64,000 nt of DNA from NCBI RefSeq assembly GCF_030758615.1, contig NZ_CP132381.1, positions 1,612,001 through 1,676,000 on the forward strand, read 5' to 3'. Below are positions 36,794 to 46,756 of this stretch, piece by piece. This stretch comes from Gilliamella apis. GTDB lineage: Bacteria > Pseudomonadota > Gammaproteobacteria > Enterobacterales > Orbaceae. The translations under genes and the position numbers were made by a program. Numbering within the stretch: position 1 is the stretch's first letter; every line of letters starts with the position of its first letter. The notes beneath the pieces were generated by a model that did no database searches, had not been told where the DNA came from, and worked only from the letters and a program-made list of their open reading frames with translations.

Positions 36794-38140
36794 CTATTTT
36801 TTAATTACATTACTTTTTGACTCAAACTGTTGTTGAGTTATTATTTTACGAGAAACATTTCTATTCTGATTTTTAACGGCATCAGCCATAATATTATTTT
36901 TCTCAATTTGGCCATCTAATCTCGCTTTTGACGAAGGTGATACGATTATGTCTGAAAATGATGCAAGTCTACTGCTATTTTCTATAAGCATCATTTCTGC
37001 TTGCTCTTGCATACCTTGATCATAGAGCTCTAATGCTTTTTCATTCGCAATTGTCACTTTTTGAATTTCTGACTCTGCTAAGACATCTTGGATTATTGAA
37101 TCCTCGACCAATTTTTGATTATTGGTATACGCAATGTTAACCGATTGCGTTTGATGTTCAATCTTATTTACCAATAAATTATCATACTTCAAATCAACTT
37201 GAGCTAAAGTTTTATTTTGACCCACTTTACCTTCATCAGGTATCACTTCTAACAATACATACTTTTCTTGGTTGGAAAACAATTGATTCATTTTAACCGT
37301 GACTTGATTCTCTTTGATCACGCCATCTCGACCAAGTAAACGCACAGGTTTAACACCATCTTTCAATTGAATAGTAATCACAACGTCTTGAGCAATAGTT
37401 GACATTACATCAGTAAATTCGTGAACAAACACATTTTCGAGATCGGCAGAATTATTTACAAACACATGATTTCCATCACTATAACTTGCGATCGATGACA
37501 TTAATAATTCATTATAATCAGAACCTATCCCCATAGTGGTAATAGCAATATTCTTTTTCGCGGCAATAATAGCCAATTCAGATAGCTCATTTACTGAGCT
37601 TGGACCAACATTAGCCTGACCATCAGATAGCAAAATAATACGATTAACTTTATCTTTTGTCAGTTGATTTTCAACTTGCTTAATACCTTTACTTAAGCCA
37701 GCAAATAAAGCTGTTCCTCCACCGGCAAAAACATTTTTATTAATTAATTGTATAATTTTTTGTTTATTTTTTACTTTGGTTGCAGGCACAATCACTTTTG
37801 CTTCATTATCATAAGCAACAATAGATAGCGTATCTTCTTCGTTCAATAAATTAACCGCAAAAATAGCTGCTTCTCTCGCTTTTTCGATGCGCTCCCCACC
37901 CATTGAACCTGATTTATCAATAACAATCGCTAAATTAATAGGAACGCGTTTATTGGTATCAATTTTTTGGCCTGATAATGAGACTTTTAAGTAATTTTTT
38001 TCTGGATGGCCTTCCATTATAACTGGTGAAGACAATTCTGAACGAACTTGAATTTGTTTAACCCCACTGTTTTGTTCTGCATAGCTTAATAAGCTACAAA
38101 TAGAAAGCCCCAACATGGCAAATATTTTAATAAATTTCAT
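36794..38140 (-). CDS. Exported von Willebrand factor A domain protein
   Basis: 448 aa with a signal peptide ending at LLSYA. The VWA domain at about 67-250 has a complete metal-ion-dependent adhesion site: D75-x-S77-x-S79 (IDKSGSM), T143 (GGGTALF) and D173 (LLSDGQAN). The C-terminal part is a beta-rich segment then a helical region (SIIQDVLAESEIQKVTIANEKALELYDQGMQEQAEMML). Similar to E. coli YfbK-type proteins in the VWA part. First gene of the operon with the kinase and regulator. It may sense or present an envelope ligand to the kinase. Confidence 0.85.
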   Translation of the reverse strand: MKFIKIFAMLGLSICSLLSYAEQNSGVKQIQVRSELSSPVIMEGHPEKNYLKVSLSGQKIDTNKRVPINLAIVIDKSGSMGGERIEKAREAAIFAVNLLNEEDTLSIVAYDNEAKVIVPATKVKNKQKIIQLINKNVFAGGGTALFAGLSKGIKQVENQLTKDKVNRIILLSDGQANVGPSSVNELSELAIIAAKKNIAITTMGIGSDYNELLMSSIASYSDGNHVFVNNSADLENVFVHEFTDVMSTIAQDVVITIQLKDGVKPVRLLGRDGVIKENQVTVKMNQLFSNQEKYVLLEVIPDEGKVGQNKTLAQVDLKYDNLLVNKIEHQTQSVNIAYTNNQKLVEDSIIQDVLAESEIQKVTIANEKALELYDQGMQEQAEMMLIENSSRLASFSDIIVSPSSKARLDGQIEKNNIMADAVKNQNRNVSRKIITQQQFESKSNVIKK

Positions 38141-38410
38141 AGTGTTTACCTTCCTGTATAAAGTTTATTCAATTATTCACCAATTGCCAAATAAACTGTC
38201 TAATTAATGTATTTAATTGTAAAAGTTTGTAAAAAGTAAAATCATAACCGAGATAAAATTATCGTTTAAAAATATTTCTATTCGTACTTAAACTAACCAA
38301 TCTCTAGATTTTACGGTGTGTTAACTGTTTGTTTATTGCCAGTCAAAACCGCATAGGTATATAATAAAATATTATTTGCTCTTAAAGAGAATAGTTAGAG
38401 AACATTTAAT

Positions 38411-38956
38411 ATGACTCAATCAAAACTTGAACTTATCAGAAATAGTATTATTACTATACCTAATTATCCTAAACAAGGGATTTTATTTCGGGATATTACC
38501 AGTTTATTAGAAGACCCAATCGCCTTCAGAACATCAATCGATCTTTTAATTGAGCATTATAAAGATAAAAAAATCGATAAAGTTGTTGGCACCGAAGCGC
38601 GTGGTTTTATTTTTGCCGCCCCTCTTGCTTTAGCCTTAGGTGTTGGTTTTGTACCTGTTAGAAAACCGAATAAGTTACCGCGTCACGTTTTTAGAGAAGA
38701 ATATCAACTCGAATATGGTACCGATACTTTAGAAATGCATTGTGATGCCATAAAACCTAATGAGCGAGTATTGATTATTGACGATTTACTAGCAACAGGA
38801 GGGACCGTTGCAGCAACCGCTAAATTAATTCAAAAAGCGGGAGGGATCGCTGAAGATGCCGCTTTTGTCATCAATTTACCTGATTTACAGGGTAAAACCA
38901 AATTAACCGCTATGGGAATCAACTGCTATACGTTAGTCGATTTTGCTGGTGAATAA
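38411..38956 (+). CDS. apt: Adenine phosphoribosyltransferase
   Basis: Purine salvage enzyme making AMP from adenine and PRPP. 181 aa (E. coli 183). Motifs: [63 protein letters not shown] and the PRPP loop [17 protein letters not shown]. Monocistronic, ending in a hairpin (38970-38985). Confidence 0.96.
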   Translation: MTQSKLELIRNSIITIPNYPKQGILFRDITSLLEDPIAFRTSIDLLIEHYKDKKIDKVVGTEARGFIFAAPLALALGVGFVPVRKPNKLPRHVFREEYQLEYGTDTLEMHCDAIKPNERVLIIDDLLATGGTVAATAKLIQKAGGIAEDAAFVINLPDLQGKTKLTAMGINCYTLVDFAGE

Positions 38957-38969
38957 TCTTTATATTATC

Positions 38970-38985
38970 GGGCGATAATTCGCCC
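38970..38985 (+). terminator. Hairpin after apt
   Basis: GGGCGA-TAAT-TCGCCC, a 6-bp GC-rich stem 14 bases after the apt stop, followed by a modest T-rich tail. Confidence 0.65.
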
Positions 38986-39198
38986 TACTTCTAATCTCAT
39001 ATTAGCGATGCTTATTTTAAATATAAACAATTAATTGTTGTTGCTCACCATTTATAAATTCCTCTCAATATTTCTGATCAACAAAATAGCATAAAAATGC
39101 ATATTACAAACCTATAAGCTAATCAACAAGCTTGATTTTGTTTTTTTAATGAATTATTATTCAAAATTATTGCATAACTATCACAAGGAATTTATAAG

Positions 39199-39969
39199 AT
39201 GAAAAAATTTAGTCATATCATTGCTAGAACACCGGCGAAATCATTAATTAATGGCTTAACGTCAGCTAATCTAGGCAAACCTGACTATCAAAAAGCGCTC
39301 GATCAACATAACAGCTACATTCGAGCATTACAACAATGCGATGTCGATATCACCATTCTACCAGCCTGTGAAGAATTTCCTGATTCAGTTTTTGTTGAAG
39401 ATGTTGCCCTTTGTACACCTCATTGCGTAATCATTACTAGACCAGGAGCCGAATCTCGTCGAGCTGAAACAGAACTAATTACTGAGGCTGTTAGTCGTTT
39501 TTATCCAAATAAAGTTGAATATATTAAGGCACCAGGCACCGTAGAAGCGGGTGACATCATGATGGTTGAAAATCACTTTTACATTGGTCTTTCCGCTCGA
39601 ACCAATCAAGAAGGTGCAAACCAAATGATTGCAATATTGGAAAAATATGGTTTAACTGGTTCGGTCGTCACTTTAGAAAAAGTATTACACTTAAAAACGG
39701 GACTTGCCTATTTGGAACACAATAACTTATTAGCTGCAGGTGAATTTATTACTAAGCCAGAATTTCAACATCTCAATATCATTGAAATCCCTGAACAAGA
39801 AAGTTATGCCGCTAACTGTATATGGGTCAATGAACGAGTGATAATGCCGGCTGGTTATCCTATTACTAAAGCCAAAATTGAAGCACTCGGTTATCAGGTC
39901 ATTGAAGTTGATACTTCAGAATATCGCAAAATCGATGGTGGAGTAAGCTGTATGTCATTGCGATTTTAA
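39199..39969 (+). CDS. Dimethylarginine dimethylaminohydrolase family protein
   Basis: 256-aa guanidino-modifying enzyme close to DDAH, which hydrolyses methylated arginines to citrulline and methylamines. Conserved features: FPDSVFVEDVALCT, ITRPGAESRRAE, GTVEAGDIMMV, the His in KVLHLKTGLAYL and the catalytic C251 in KIDGGVSCMSLRF at the very end. All expected catalytic residues are present. An AAGGAATTTATAAG site lies ahead. It is followed after 44 bases by an amino acid permease, which probably imports the substrate or exchanges products. Arginine itself as substrate cannot be ruled out. Confidence 0.88.
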   Translation: MKKFSHIIARTPAKSLINGLTSANLGKPDYQKALDQHNSYIRALQQCDVDITILPACEEFPDSVFVEDVALCTPHCVIITRPGAESRRAETELITEAVSRFYPNKVEYIKAPGTVEAGDIMMVENHFYIGLSARTNQEGANQMIAILEKYGLTGSVVTLEKVLHLKTGLAYLEHNNLLAAGEFITKPEFQHLNIIEIPEQESYAANCIWVNERVIMPAGYPITKAKIEALGYQVIEVDTSEYRKIDGGVSCMSLRF

Positions 39970-40013
39970 TTTAAAAAACCACAAAAATTAAACAAACTAA
40001 ATAAGAAAACAAT

Positions 40014-41423
40014 ATGAATACACCAGTAAGAAAAAAGCTTGGCATACTTCCTCTCACATTACTGGTGGTGGGAAGTATTGTCGGTAGTGGTATTTTTAGC
40101 CTACCACAAAATATGGCTGAAGGTGCCGGTGCCGGTGCGATACTTATCGCATGGGCCGTAACATTATTCGGCATGTTTATGCTGACACGAATATTTCAAT
40201 ATCTTTCTATTCGGTTTTACAAAATTAATGAAGGTTTATATGGTTATGTTCGTGAAGGATTTGGGGATTATATCGGTTTTAATGCCGCGTGGGGTTATTG
40301 GATATCAGCTTGGATGTCTTGTACTAGCTATTTAGTTATCTTATTTAGTGCATTAGGCTCTTTTGATTGTTTTGCATTTTTTGGTAATGGTACGACAATT
40401 CCTGCCGTTATTGCCGGACTTATCCTTTTATGGATTATGCACTTTTTTGTCATTAACGGAATTTACCAAGCATTTTTACTTAATTGCCTAGTAACGCTAG
40501 CTAAAATTGTACCTATCGGTTTATTTATCGTTTGTGTTGTTTTAGCCTTTAAAATTTCAACTTTTAACACTGATTTTTGGGGGACACCACAATTAGGTTC
40601 AATCATTGATCAGGTAAAATATACTATGCTTTATACTGTATGGGTTTATTTGGGGATTGAAAGTGCTACTGTCTATGCTGCACGAGCGAAAAATATAATC
40701 AGTATAAGTCGAGCCACCTTTTTTGGTTTTGCCATTACTAGTCTTTTATTAGTTTGTGTTTCCGTTCTTTCATTAGGCATTGTGCCACAACATGAACTCG
40801 CACAAATGAAAAATCCGTCAATGGCACTAGTCATTGAACATGTCGTTGGTAGTTGGGGCGCCACATTTATTAATATTGGTTTGATAGTTTCAGTAAGTGG
40901 TGGATTATTATCATGGTTAATGTTAGCTGCAGAAATGTTATTTTTAGCCGGTCAAGGTAAACAACATACTGTTCCTAGATGCTTTGGTAAACTTAATAAA
41001 AACAGCACACCAGCTAATGCTTTATGGTTAACAACCAGCTTAATTAGCTTGTTAATTATACTTGCTCATTTTTATGAATCTGGTTATAACACGCTGATTC
41101 AATTATCAACATCTATGGTGCTTATCCCCTATCTACTTTCAGCACTGTTTATGTTTAAATTAGCAATACATCAACCTAGAAAATATCTCATTTTCATTGG
41201 TGCATTTGGCTCGCTATATGGACTTTGGTTAATCTATGCTGGCGGCGTATCATATTTACTACTATCGATGATTTTATATAGTGTTGGGCTACTATTCTAT
41301 CTTTATGCCAGAAAGCAGAGACAACTATCAGCGTTTAGCTATTTACATGATAAAATCTATGCCATAGCTATAGTGGTACTTGCCATTATAGCCATTGTTT
41401 ATTTTTATATCATTCCTCATTAA
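40014..41423 (+). CDS. APC-family basic amino acid permease/antiporter (ArcD/YdgI-like)
   Basis: 469 aa with about 12 membrane segments. The N-terminal substrate-site pattern GILPLTLLVVGSIVGSGIFSLPQNMAEGAGAGAILIAWAVT is typical of the APA (basic amino acid/polyamine antiporter) family, as is WVYLGIESATVYAARAKN. The nearest named relatives are arginine/ornithine exchangers. It is in one direction with the DDAH-type gene, and the two probably form a small module for methylated arginine or citrulline transport and breakdown. No ornithine carbamoyltransferase or carbamate kinase is present nearby. Confidence 0.82.
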   Translation: MNTPVRKKLGILPLTLLVVGSIVGSGIFSLPQNMAEGAGAGAILIAWAVTLFGMFMLTRIFQYLSIRFYKINEGLYGYVREGFGDYIGFNAAWGYWISAWMSCTSYLVILFSALGSFDCFAFFGNGTTIPAVIAGLILLWIMHFFVINGIYQAFLLNCLVTLAKIVPIGLFIVCVVLAFKISTFNTDFWGTPQLGSIIDQVKYTMLYTVWVYLGIESATVYAARAKNIISISRATFFGFAITSLLLVCVSVLSLGIVPQHELAQMKNPSMALVIEHVVGSWGATFINIGLIVSVSGGLLSWLMLAAEMLFLAGQGKQHTVPRCFGKLNKNSTPANALWLTTSLISLLIILAHFYESGYNTLIQLSTSMVLIPYLLSALFMFKLAIHQPRKYLIFIGAFGSLYGLWLIYAGGVSYLLLSMILYSVGLLFYLYARKQRQLSAFSYLHDKIYAIAIVVLAIIAIVYFYIIPH

Positions 41424-41438
41424 TCAATAATTAAGGCG

Positions 41439-42185
41439 TTATTTACGAAATAGATAAAAGTCGGCCAACAGTTGTCTAAATTGTTGGGTATAACGCCCTT
41501 GTTCATCTCGCATACACAGTGATTGACGTTCAACACTAGCATGCTGATTAAATGAAAATGCCATCAGTACTAATGAATAGTCTTTATTTGCTGTATATTT
41601 AACTTGCAGTTCATGACACAAATATAACTGATTTAACACAGTTAATTGCTTAAATTGCTCAGTAAGATGATAAGGTAAAACTAAACCAAACAACCCTTGC
41701 GGATTTAATAATCGTTTTACTACATCAATAAGTTGCTGATAGTTAAGACTTTCTGTATAACGGGCTAATTGCCGTTCTGTACTACGACACTCTACAGCAG
41801 ACTGAAAATAAGGAGGATTAGTGACAATTAAATCATAACATCTTCGCTCAGTAGTCCTAAATTGATTAACATCGATATTTAATGGCTTAATATTTTTAAA
41901 GCCTGCATTTAAGCTATTCTCTCGACATTGCAATATAGCTTGCATATCGATATCAATCGCATCAATTTGACATGCCTGATGTTCTAAACGTTGAGCCAAC
42001 ATTAAGGCAATTACGCCACATCCAGTACCGATATCTAAAACATGTTGTACATCACCTTTAATTGGTACCCATGCACCTAATAAACAACTATCAGTTGTCA
42101 CCTTCATTGGACTTTTGTCGTGAGCAACAAAAAAACGTCTAAAGGTAAATCCACCTTGTTTTAATGGTAATTGATTATTTGCCAT
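41439..42185 (-). CDS. trmN: tRNA1(Val) (adenine37-N6)-methyltransferase TrmN (YfiC)
   Basis: SAM-dependent methyltransferase making m6A37 in tRNA-Val. The start is [41 protein letters not shown], close to E. coli YfiC, followed by the SAM loop [17 protein letters not shown], the DAIDID acidic strand and the catalytic NPPYF. The longer frame back to a TTG at 42221 is not needed. It overlaps the end of nfi by 11 bases, implying coupled translation. Confidence 0.92.
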   Translation of the reverse strand: MANNQLPLKQGGFTFRRFFVAHDKSPMKVTTDSCLLGAWVPIKGDVQHVLDIGTGCGVIALMLAQRLEHQACQIDAIDIDMQAILQCRENSLNAGFKNIKPLNIDVNQFRTTERRCYDLIVTNPPYFQSAVECRSTERQLARYTESLNYQQLIDVVKRLLNPQGLFGLVLPYHLTEQFKQLTVLNQLYLCHELQVKYTANKDYSLVLMAFSFNQHASVERQSLCMRDEQGRYTQQFRQLLADFYLFRK

Positions 42186-42846
42186 GCTTAAATTTTCTAA
42201 ATAATGGTTTATTCGATGCAATTGCGTCAGCCCAGCGAGTTGGTTCAGGCAATCGATAACCTCGTAAACACTGTTTTACCCAATGTAATGCACTAGTTTG
42301 ACTAATTTTGTGTCCTGCTGAAATAAATAACGGATTACAATTATTTTTACTCTGCAATACCCAACCAATTTGCTCATGTTTATCTAGTAAAGGGGTTACA
42401 TTACCCGCTTGTTTTGCTTGCTCTTGATATTGCCCACATAATTTGCTTTTTGCGACACCTATAGTTGGCATATCTAACAATAAACCAAGATGACTAGCAA
42501 TTCCTAAACGTCTTGGATGCGCTATCCCCTGACCATCAACTAATAGTAAATCTGGTTTATGTTTAAGCTGTTGCCATGCATTTAACAATGCTGGGTATTC
42601 TCGAAAAGATAGATATCCCGGAATATAGGGAAAACTTGTCGCTAATCGAGCAATATGATACTCAACCACATCAAAATCAGGGAAAGTCAATGTCACTATC
42701 GCAGCTCTAGTTACTGTTCCATCTTGCTCAAAACCAACATCTGTACCAGCAATTAATTTGATTGCTGGATTAAATTCATCAACCAGCCTCACCTGTTCGG
42801 CTAGTTGTTGTTGTGAATGTTTTAATTGTGCTAAATTGATAGACAT
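42175..42846 (-). CDS. nfi: Endonuclease V (deoxyinosine 3' endonuclease)
   Basis: Cuts DNA near deoxyinosine to start repair of deaminated adenine. 223 aa, equal to E. coli Nfi. Catalytic and wedge motifs: [89 protein letters not shown] and [13 protein letters not shown]. The ATG at 42846 matches the family; the open frame extends ten codons further without need. It overlaps trmN downstream. Confidence 0.95.
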   Translation of the reverse strand: MSINLAQLKHSQQQLAEQVRLVDEFNPAIKLIAGTDVGFEQDGTVTRAAIVTLTFPDFDVVEYHIARLATSFPYIPGYLSFREYPALLNAWQQLKHKPDLLLVDGQGIAHPRRLGIASHLGLLLDMPTIGVAKSKLCGQYQEQAKQAGNVTPLLDKHEQIGWVLQSKNNCNPLFISAGHKISQTSALHWVKQCLRGYRLPEPTRWADAIASNKPLFRKFKHGK

Positions 42847-42900
42847 TTCAATTCTGCTGAGTATTATGAGTTGCAATAAAACGATTTTACCAGAATTAGT

Positions 42901-43482
42901 ATGTCTTATACATTAACAAATCCTAGCCAATTAACCGAAGAGATAAAAAAAAGCCGCTTTATTGTCAATGCGGCTCCAATTATTAATGCTCAACAGGCAG
43001 CCGAGTTTATCGACAGCGTCAGTGATCCAAATGCAACACATAATTGTTGGGCATGGAAAATTGGTCAACAATATCGCTTTAATGATGATGGTGAACCAAC
43101 CAGTACCGCCGGCCGCCCTATTTTATCTGCCATCGAAGGTCAAGATTGTGATCAGGTGGTAGTGGTAGTTACCCGTTATTTTGGTGGTATCAAATTAGGT
43201 ACAGGTGGACTCATTCGGGCTTACGGTGGTTCGGCTAGTCATTGTTTACAACAAGCAGAATTAATTGAACTTATCGCTAGAATTTCTTTGCAATTTCACT
43301 GCTATTACAATGAATGGCCAATTATCGAAAACCGTTTAAAAGAACTGGATGCGCTCATTGAACAACAAGATTTTGATGCTGAAGGCGTAACTGTCAGTAT
43401 TGCTATCACACTAGATAATCTAGCTATACTCAAAAAAAATATTAGCGATATTACTCGCGGTAGAGTGATTATCAAGACTTAA
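42901..43482 (+). CDS. yigZ: IMPACT-family protein YigZ
   Basis: 193-aa protein of the YigZ/IMPACT family, thought to act around the ribosome or stress translation, with an unknown biochemical role in bacteria. Motifs: [49 protein letters not shown] and [27 protein letters not shown]. The C-terminal DUF1949-type ferredoxin-like domain is present. It diverges from nfi across 54 bases and is followed by the CRISPR leader-like region. Confidence 0.93.
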   Translation: MSYTLTNPSQLTEEIKKSRFIVNAAPIINAQQAAEFIDSVSDPNATHNCWAWKIGQQYRFNDDGEPTSTAGRPILSAIEGQDCDQVVVVVTRYFGGIKLGTGGLIRAYGGSASHCLQQAELIELIARISLQFHCYYNEWPIIENRLKELDALIEQQDFDAEGVTVSIAITLDNLAILKKNISDITRGRVIIKT

Positions 43483-43516
43483 AATATCTGTATAAACACA
43501 CAGTTAAATATAACAA

Positions 43517-43577
43517 AAAAATTGGTAGAAATTGTAGACTGAGTATTTTAATTATAAAACAAATGGTTATAATTAGA
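43517..43577 (+). promoter_or_regulatory. Leader-like sequence of the relic CRISPR
   Basis: AT-rich stretch ending GGTTATAATTAGA directly before the first repeat, with TTGGTAGAAAT about 55 bases upstream. Both pieces resemble the type I-E leader of enteric bacteria, so this is the probable leader side. Confidence 0.5.
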
Positions 43578-43667
43578 GTGTTCCCTATACACATAGGGAT
43601 AAACCGCTTGATTTTAGTGACCTATCAGATATTGCATCGTGTTCCCTACCAATATAAAGATAGATTT
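43578..43667 (+). CRISPR. Relic type I-E CRISPR: two repeats, one spacer
   Basis: Repeat 1 (43578-43606, 29 nt) starts GTGTTCCC, has a CCCTAT/ATAGGG stem and ends GGGATAAACCG, the type I-E consensus with an AT-shifted stem. The spacer (43607-43638) is exactly 32 nt. Repeat 2 (43639-43667) keeps only GTGTTCCCTA and is degenerate after that, as the leader-distal repeat often is. The 29 + 32 spacing is the type I-E period. No cas gene is present in the window. Confidence 0.8.
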
Positions 43668-43803
43668 AAAATAGATAAATATGATAGGAAGCGCTGGAAT
43701 TATTTTTGGTTTGTTTTCGCGTAAAATTCATCTATTTTTGACCAGCAAAACTCAATATTACTGGTCAAAAACTTGCTAAAAGAGAGTTAAATCTTCGCTT
43801 TGA
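43668..43803. other. Gap after the relic CRISPR
   Basis: AT-rich, no further repeat units seen. GACCAGCAAAACTC...ACTGGTC (43740-43765) is a loose inverted repeat near the stop of the next gene and may end its transcript. Confidence 0.35.
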
Positions 43804-44454
43804 TTATTTAAACGTTACTAAATCTTTATAATGTTTATTTACAGCAGCTATTAACGACCTAACTTGTTCATCACCATCAATAAAAATATAAACATTATCT
43901 AATCGAGGATAATATTGCTTGAAAAATTTTCCACTTGGGGTTCTTGCTGGACAAAAATGGAAAACAAGTGCATCCTTGCTACACCCCATAGCCATAAAAT
44001 CGTCCCAATAAAAAATACCTTCCATATCGATCGATTTTATGTAGATACCTTCTTGGAAATAAGCACAATAACATTCAACAGGCCATTCAAGATTTTTTTT
44101 ATAAAGCTTCTTAACTGAACGTATTTCTAAATATATTTTTAAATAATGATCTACAAGATAGACTAAAATTCCTATGTCAATTAATGGAATTACAGTCAAA
44201 TACTTTCCAACTTTGTTGGCAAAAGAAGGCGAGAATAAATTAACTATATAAGTTACTATAATGGCGAGGATAAGGGCAACAATCAAAGCAAAAAAAGTGA
44301 TTATTGCCTTTTTAGGAAAATACATACGATGTATTATTCGGGAAATTTTTGCCAAAAGCTCTGCTCGTGATTCAAATCTAATTGTACGCTCAAACAAAAA
44401 ATGCGCCTCTTTAGGATTGAAAGCATAATAAGGTTCTTTTACTCGTTGTTTCAT
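43804..44454 (-). CDS. Two-TM membrane protein, YcxB-like
   Basis: 216 aa. A soluble N-terminus of about 45 residues, two membrane helices (about 49-72 and 85-105), then a soluble C-terminal domain with EGIYIKSIDMEGIFYWDDFMAMGCSKDALVFHFC..FIDGDEQVRSLIAAV. The arrangement and the 'W.D' segment are like YcxB-type C-terminal domains. Function unknown. Lies alone between the CRISPR relic and a beta-propeller gene in the same direction. Confidence 0.65.
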   Translation of the reverse strand: MKQRVKEPYYAFNPKEAHFLFERTIRFESRAELLAKISRIIHRMYFPKKAIITFFALIVALILAIIVTYIVNLFSPSFANKVGKYLTVIPLIDIGILVYLVDHYLKIYLEIRSVKKLYKKNLEWPVECYCAYFQEGIYIKSIDMEGIFYWDDFMAMGCSKDALVFHFCPARTPSGKFFKQYYPRLDNVYIFIDGDEQVRSLIAAVNKHYKDLVTFK

Positions 44455-44647
44455 TGATATTCCTAATACGATTTCTTTTAATGATAAACAGAATTATTAT
44501 AGAACATCACGATTAGTTGTAAATTACCTCTTTCACTTTTCTATCGCATATAGAAATTCCCTTATAATTTTATGTAGTTAATTCTCCTATTAATATTTAT
44601 TGTTAGCTAATATCTTTGTAAAACTTATTAAAATATTGAAGATAATT

Positions 44648-45439
44648 TTATTTATCTTTCAATTCATATACAGTACCGTCACCCCAAGTACCAATATAAT
44701 AGCTACCATTATGATAAGCTAACGCTACTGCTCCAGATAAATTGCCAACTAAGGTCGATACTTTTTTAGTTTTTACATCAATTTGTCGAACCATTCCAGC
44801 ACCATTATCAATAACGGCGGCAACATTTGGTGCAACTGTAACAATACCAACACCTGGGCGATTAAAATCCGAACCTAGCTCAGTTTTAGTGCCATTTGGG
44901 CTGATCATGGTTAAACGACCACTGTATTGTGAAACAACTAAACTGTTATCAGCTAATTGAGTTACACCAACTGGTGTGGTCAATCCACGAGCAATAATGC
45001 TTTTTTTCTTAGTTTTAAGATCAAGAGAAACTATCTCACCAGTTGAACGATTAGTAATGAGTAATTGACCTTGATTAGAAAAAGCGATACCAGTAGGAGT
45101 ATGATAACCATCAGATATTTTTTCTGATTTACCATTACTATCAATTTTTACAATGTAATCATCGCCATATGATGAAACATAAACATTATCTTCTGCATCA
45201 ATAACGATACCAGCTGGTGAAGATATACCTGAATAAAAAGTCTCTGTTTCACCATTTGATTTGACTCTCGTAACTGAGTTACCTGACCAATTGGTTACAT
45301 ACATTAATCCCTTACTATCAAACGCAATGCCTGTTGGTGCACTAAAGCTTGAAGAAATTTTAGTTAAATCAGCCATACAGAATGCTCCATAAAAACAACA
45401 AAATATAAATAGTGAAAATTGTAACAATCTTTTTTTCAT
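44648..45439 (-). CDS. Exported NHL/SMP-30-like beta-propeller protein
   Basis: 263 aa with a signal peptide ending at FCMA. The mature part is a string of ~40-residue repeats of the type PTGIAFDSKGLMYVTNWSGNSVTRVKSNG, with six such blades visible, so an NHL-type propeller. Propellers of this class either bind ligands or act as lactonases; no metal-site pattern of a lactonase stands out. It follows the MFS gene by 33 bases in the same direction, so the two may share a transcript and a substrate. Confidence 0.78.
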   Translation of the reverse strand: MKKRLLQFSLFIFCCFYGAFCMADLTKISSSFSAPTGIAFDSKGLMYVTNWSGNSVTRVKSNGETETFYSGISSPAGIVIDAEDNVYVSSYGDDYIVKIDSNGKSEKISDGYHTPTGIAFSNQGQLLITNRSTGEIVSLDLKTKKKSIIARGLTTPVGVTQLADNSLVVSQYSGRLTMISPNGTKTELGSDFNRPGVGIVTVAPNVAAVIDNGAGMVRQIDVKTKKVSTLVGNLSGAVALAYHNGSYYIGTWGDGTVYELKDK

Positions 45440-45472
45440 GATGAGTCTCCTTAATAATTAATACCTACAATT

Positions 45473-46675
45473 TTATTTTCTATGATTACTTTTGATAAGT
45501 TGAATACCAACTAACGCTAAAACTAGATTAACAATTGTCAATAAGACACAAATAGCTATCACGCCATTCCAAGCCATATTTTGATAAACGATACCTAATA
45601 AATAGGTACCAATACTGCCTCCTGCCAAACAAGAAAGTAAATATAAAGATGAAATAGCTCCGCGTGAATTAATGGGTACATTTTTATTAAGTATGGCAAT
45701 AACTAATGGTTGAATGCCAAATACAAATAAAAACAAACTAAAAATCCCTAATCCAATAACATATAACCTTGAGCTATAGCCAATAGTCACAACTGTTACA
45801 CATACAACTAACAAATAAATGATTAAAAGATAGCGTTCATTTATAACCCGTAATAATTTACTCGTAATTATGGTGCCAATAATCGCACTAAGCCCAGCAA
45901 AATTAAGCCATCCCAAAACTGTTGCAGATAAAGAAAAAGGTGCACTTTTTAGATAAAAAGTGAGTAGTGAAGATAATCCTAAATAAACAAAGAAAAGTAG
46001 AAAACCAACAGATAGAAATATTATCACTGTTTTATCAAATAATATTTTAATTGCCGTCAAATATGTGCCAAGTACACTGGTGGTTGAAGATTGATAGCTT
46101 GATTGTTTTATCGCGAAAGGAACAAAAAGACATACGATCGTTATCAAACCGGCATATATGGCAAAGGCAACTTGCCAAGACCAAAAGTCAGTTAACATAG
46201 CAACCAAACTTCGACTAAAAATAATACCTATAATTGAAGCTGAAATCATAATACCCATTGCTTGCGGTAACTTATGATTAGGCGTATTTTTAGCTGTATA
46301 AGCAAACAATGCTGCCGGAACCGCTGCAGCAAAAAATCCGATCAATGACATAACCACCAAATATAAATTGAAACTATCTACAATCACAGATAACTCTAGG
46401 CAACAAACAGTTCCAATACTGCCAACCAAAACTAACAACTTGGTTGAAACTTTATCCGATAAAGGGCCATAAATAAAAAACGAGATAGCATAAAAAAAAC
46501 ACGATAAGCTGAATACATTTCTGGCGGCTAAAATATCGATATCATAAGTTTGAGAGATCTCTTGAAAGATAAGTTGACTTATATAAACCGATCCGACTAA
46601 CAGCACGATTAATAATGCTGACAGCACTAAACGCGGTTTTGTCTGTATTGGCTCTTCTGTAGAGATGGATTCCAT
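45473..46675 (-). CDS. MFS transporter
   Basis: About 400 aa with 12 predicted membrane helices. The MFS loop 2-3 motif appears as YGPLSDKVSTKLLVLVG, and helix 5 carries a probable motif C region (MGIMISASIIGIIFSRSLVAM). Resembles the YnfM-like efflux branch. The ATG at 46675 is preferred over the TTG at 46681. A divergent LysR gene with a palindromic site in the shared gap probably controls it. Substrate unknown. Confidence 0.85.
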   Translation of the reverse strand: MESISTEEPIQTKPRLVLSALLIVLLVGSVYISQLIFQEISQTYDIDILAARNVFSLSCFFYAISFFIYGPLSDKVSTKLLVLVGSIGTVCCLELSVIVDSFNLYLVVMSLIGFFAAAVPAALFAYTAKNTPNHKLPQAMGIMISASIIGIIFSRSLVAMLTDFWSWQVAFAIYAGLITIVCLFVPFAIKQSSYQSSTTSVLGTYLTAIKILFDKTVIIFLSVGFLLFFVYLGLSSLLTFYLKSAPFSLSATVLGWLNFAGLSAIIGTIITSKLLRVINERYLLIIYLLVVCVTVVTIGYSSRLYVIGLGIFSLFLFVFGIQPLVIAILNKNVPINSRGAISSLYLLSCLAGGSIGTYLLGIVYQNMAWNGVIAICVLLTIVNLVLALVGIQLIKSNHRK

Positions 46676-46756
46676 GAACAAAATACCAATTGCTAATTGA
46701 TTAAACTTGAGAGAGGTTATCTAACAATACAGCAATATAGAAATACATATTTTGTT

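Noticed and set aside
36794..38140. Magnesium-chelatase-type VWA subunit
   Set aside because: It has a signal peptide and no AAA+ partner nearby, so a cytoplasmic chelatase role is unlikely.
43483..44454. cas genes next to the CRISPR relic
   Set aside because: Neighbouring genes are yigZ and a two-TM protein; nothing resembles Cas proteins in the window.
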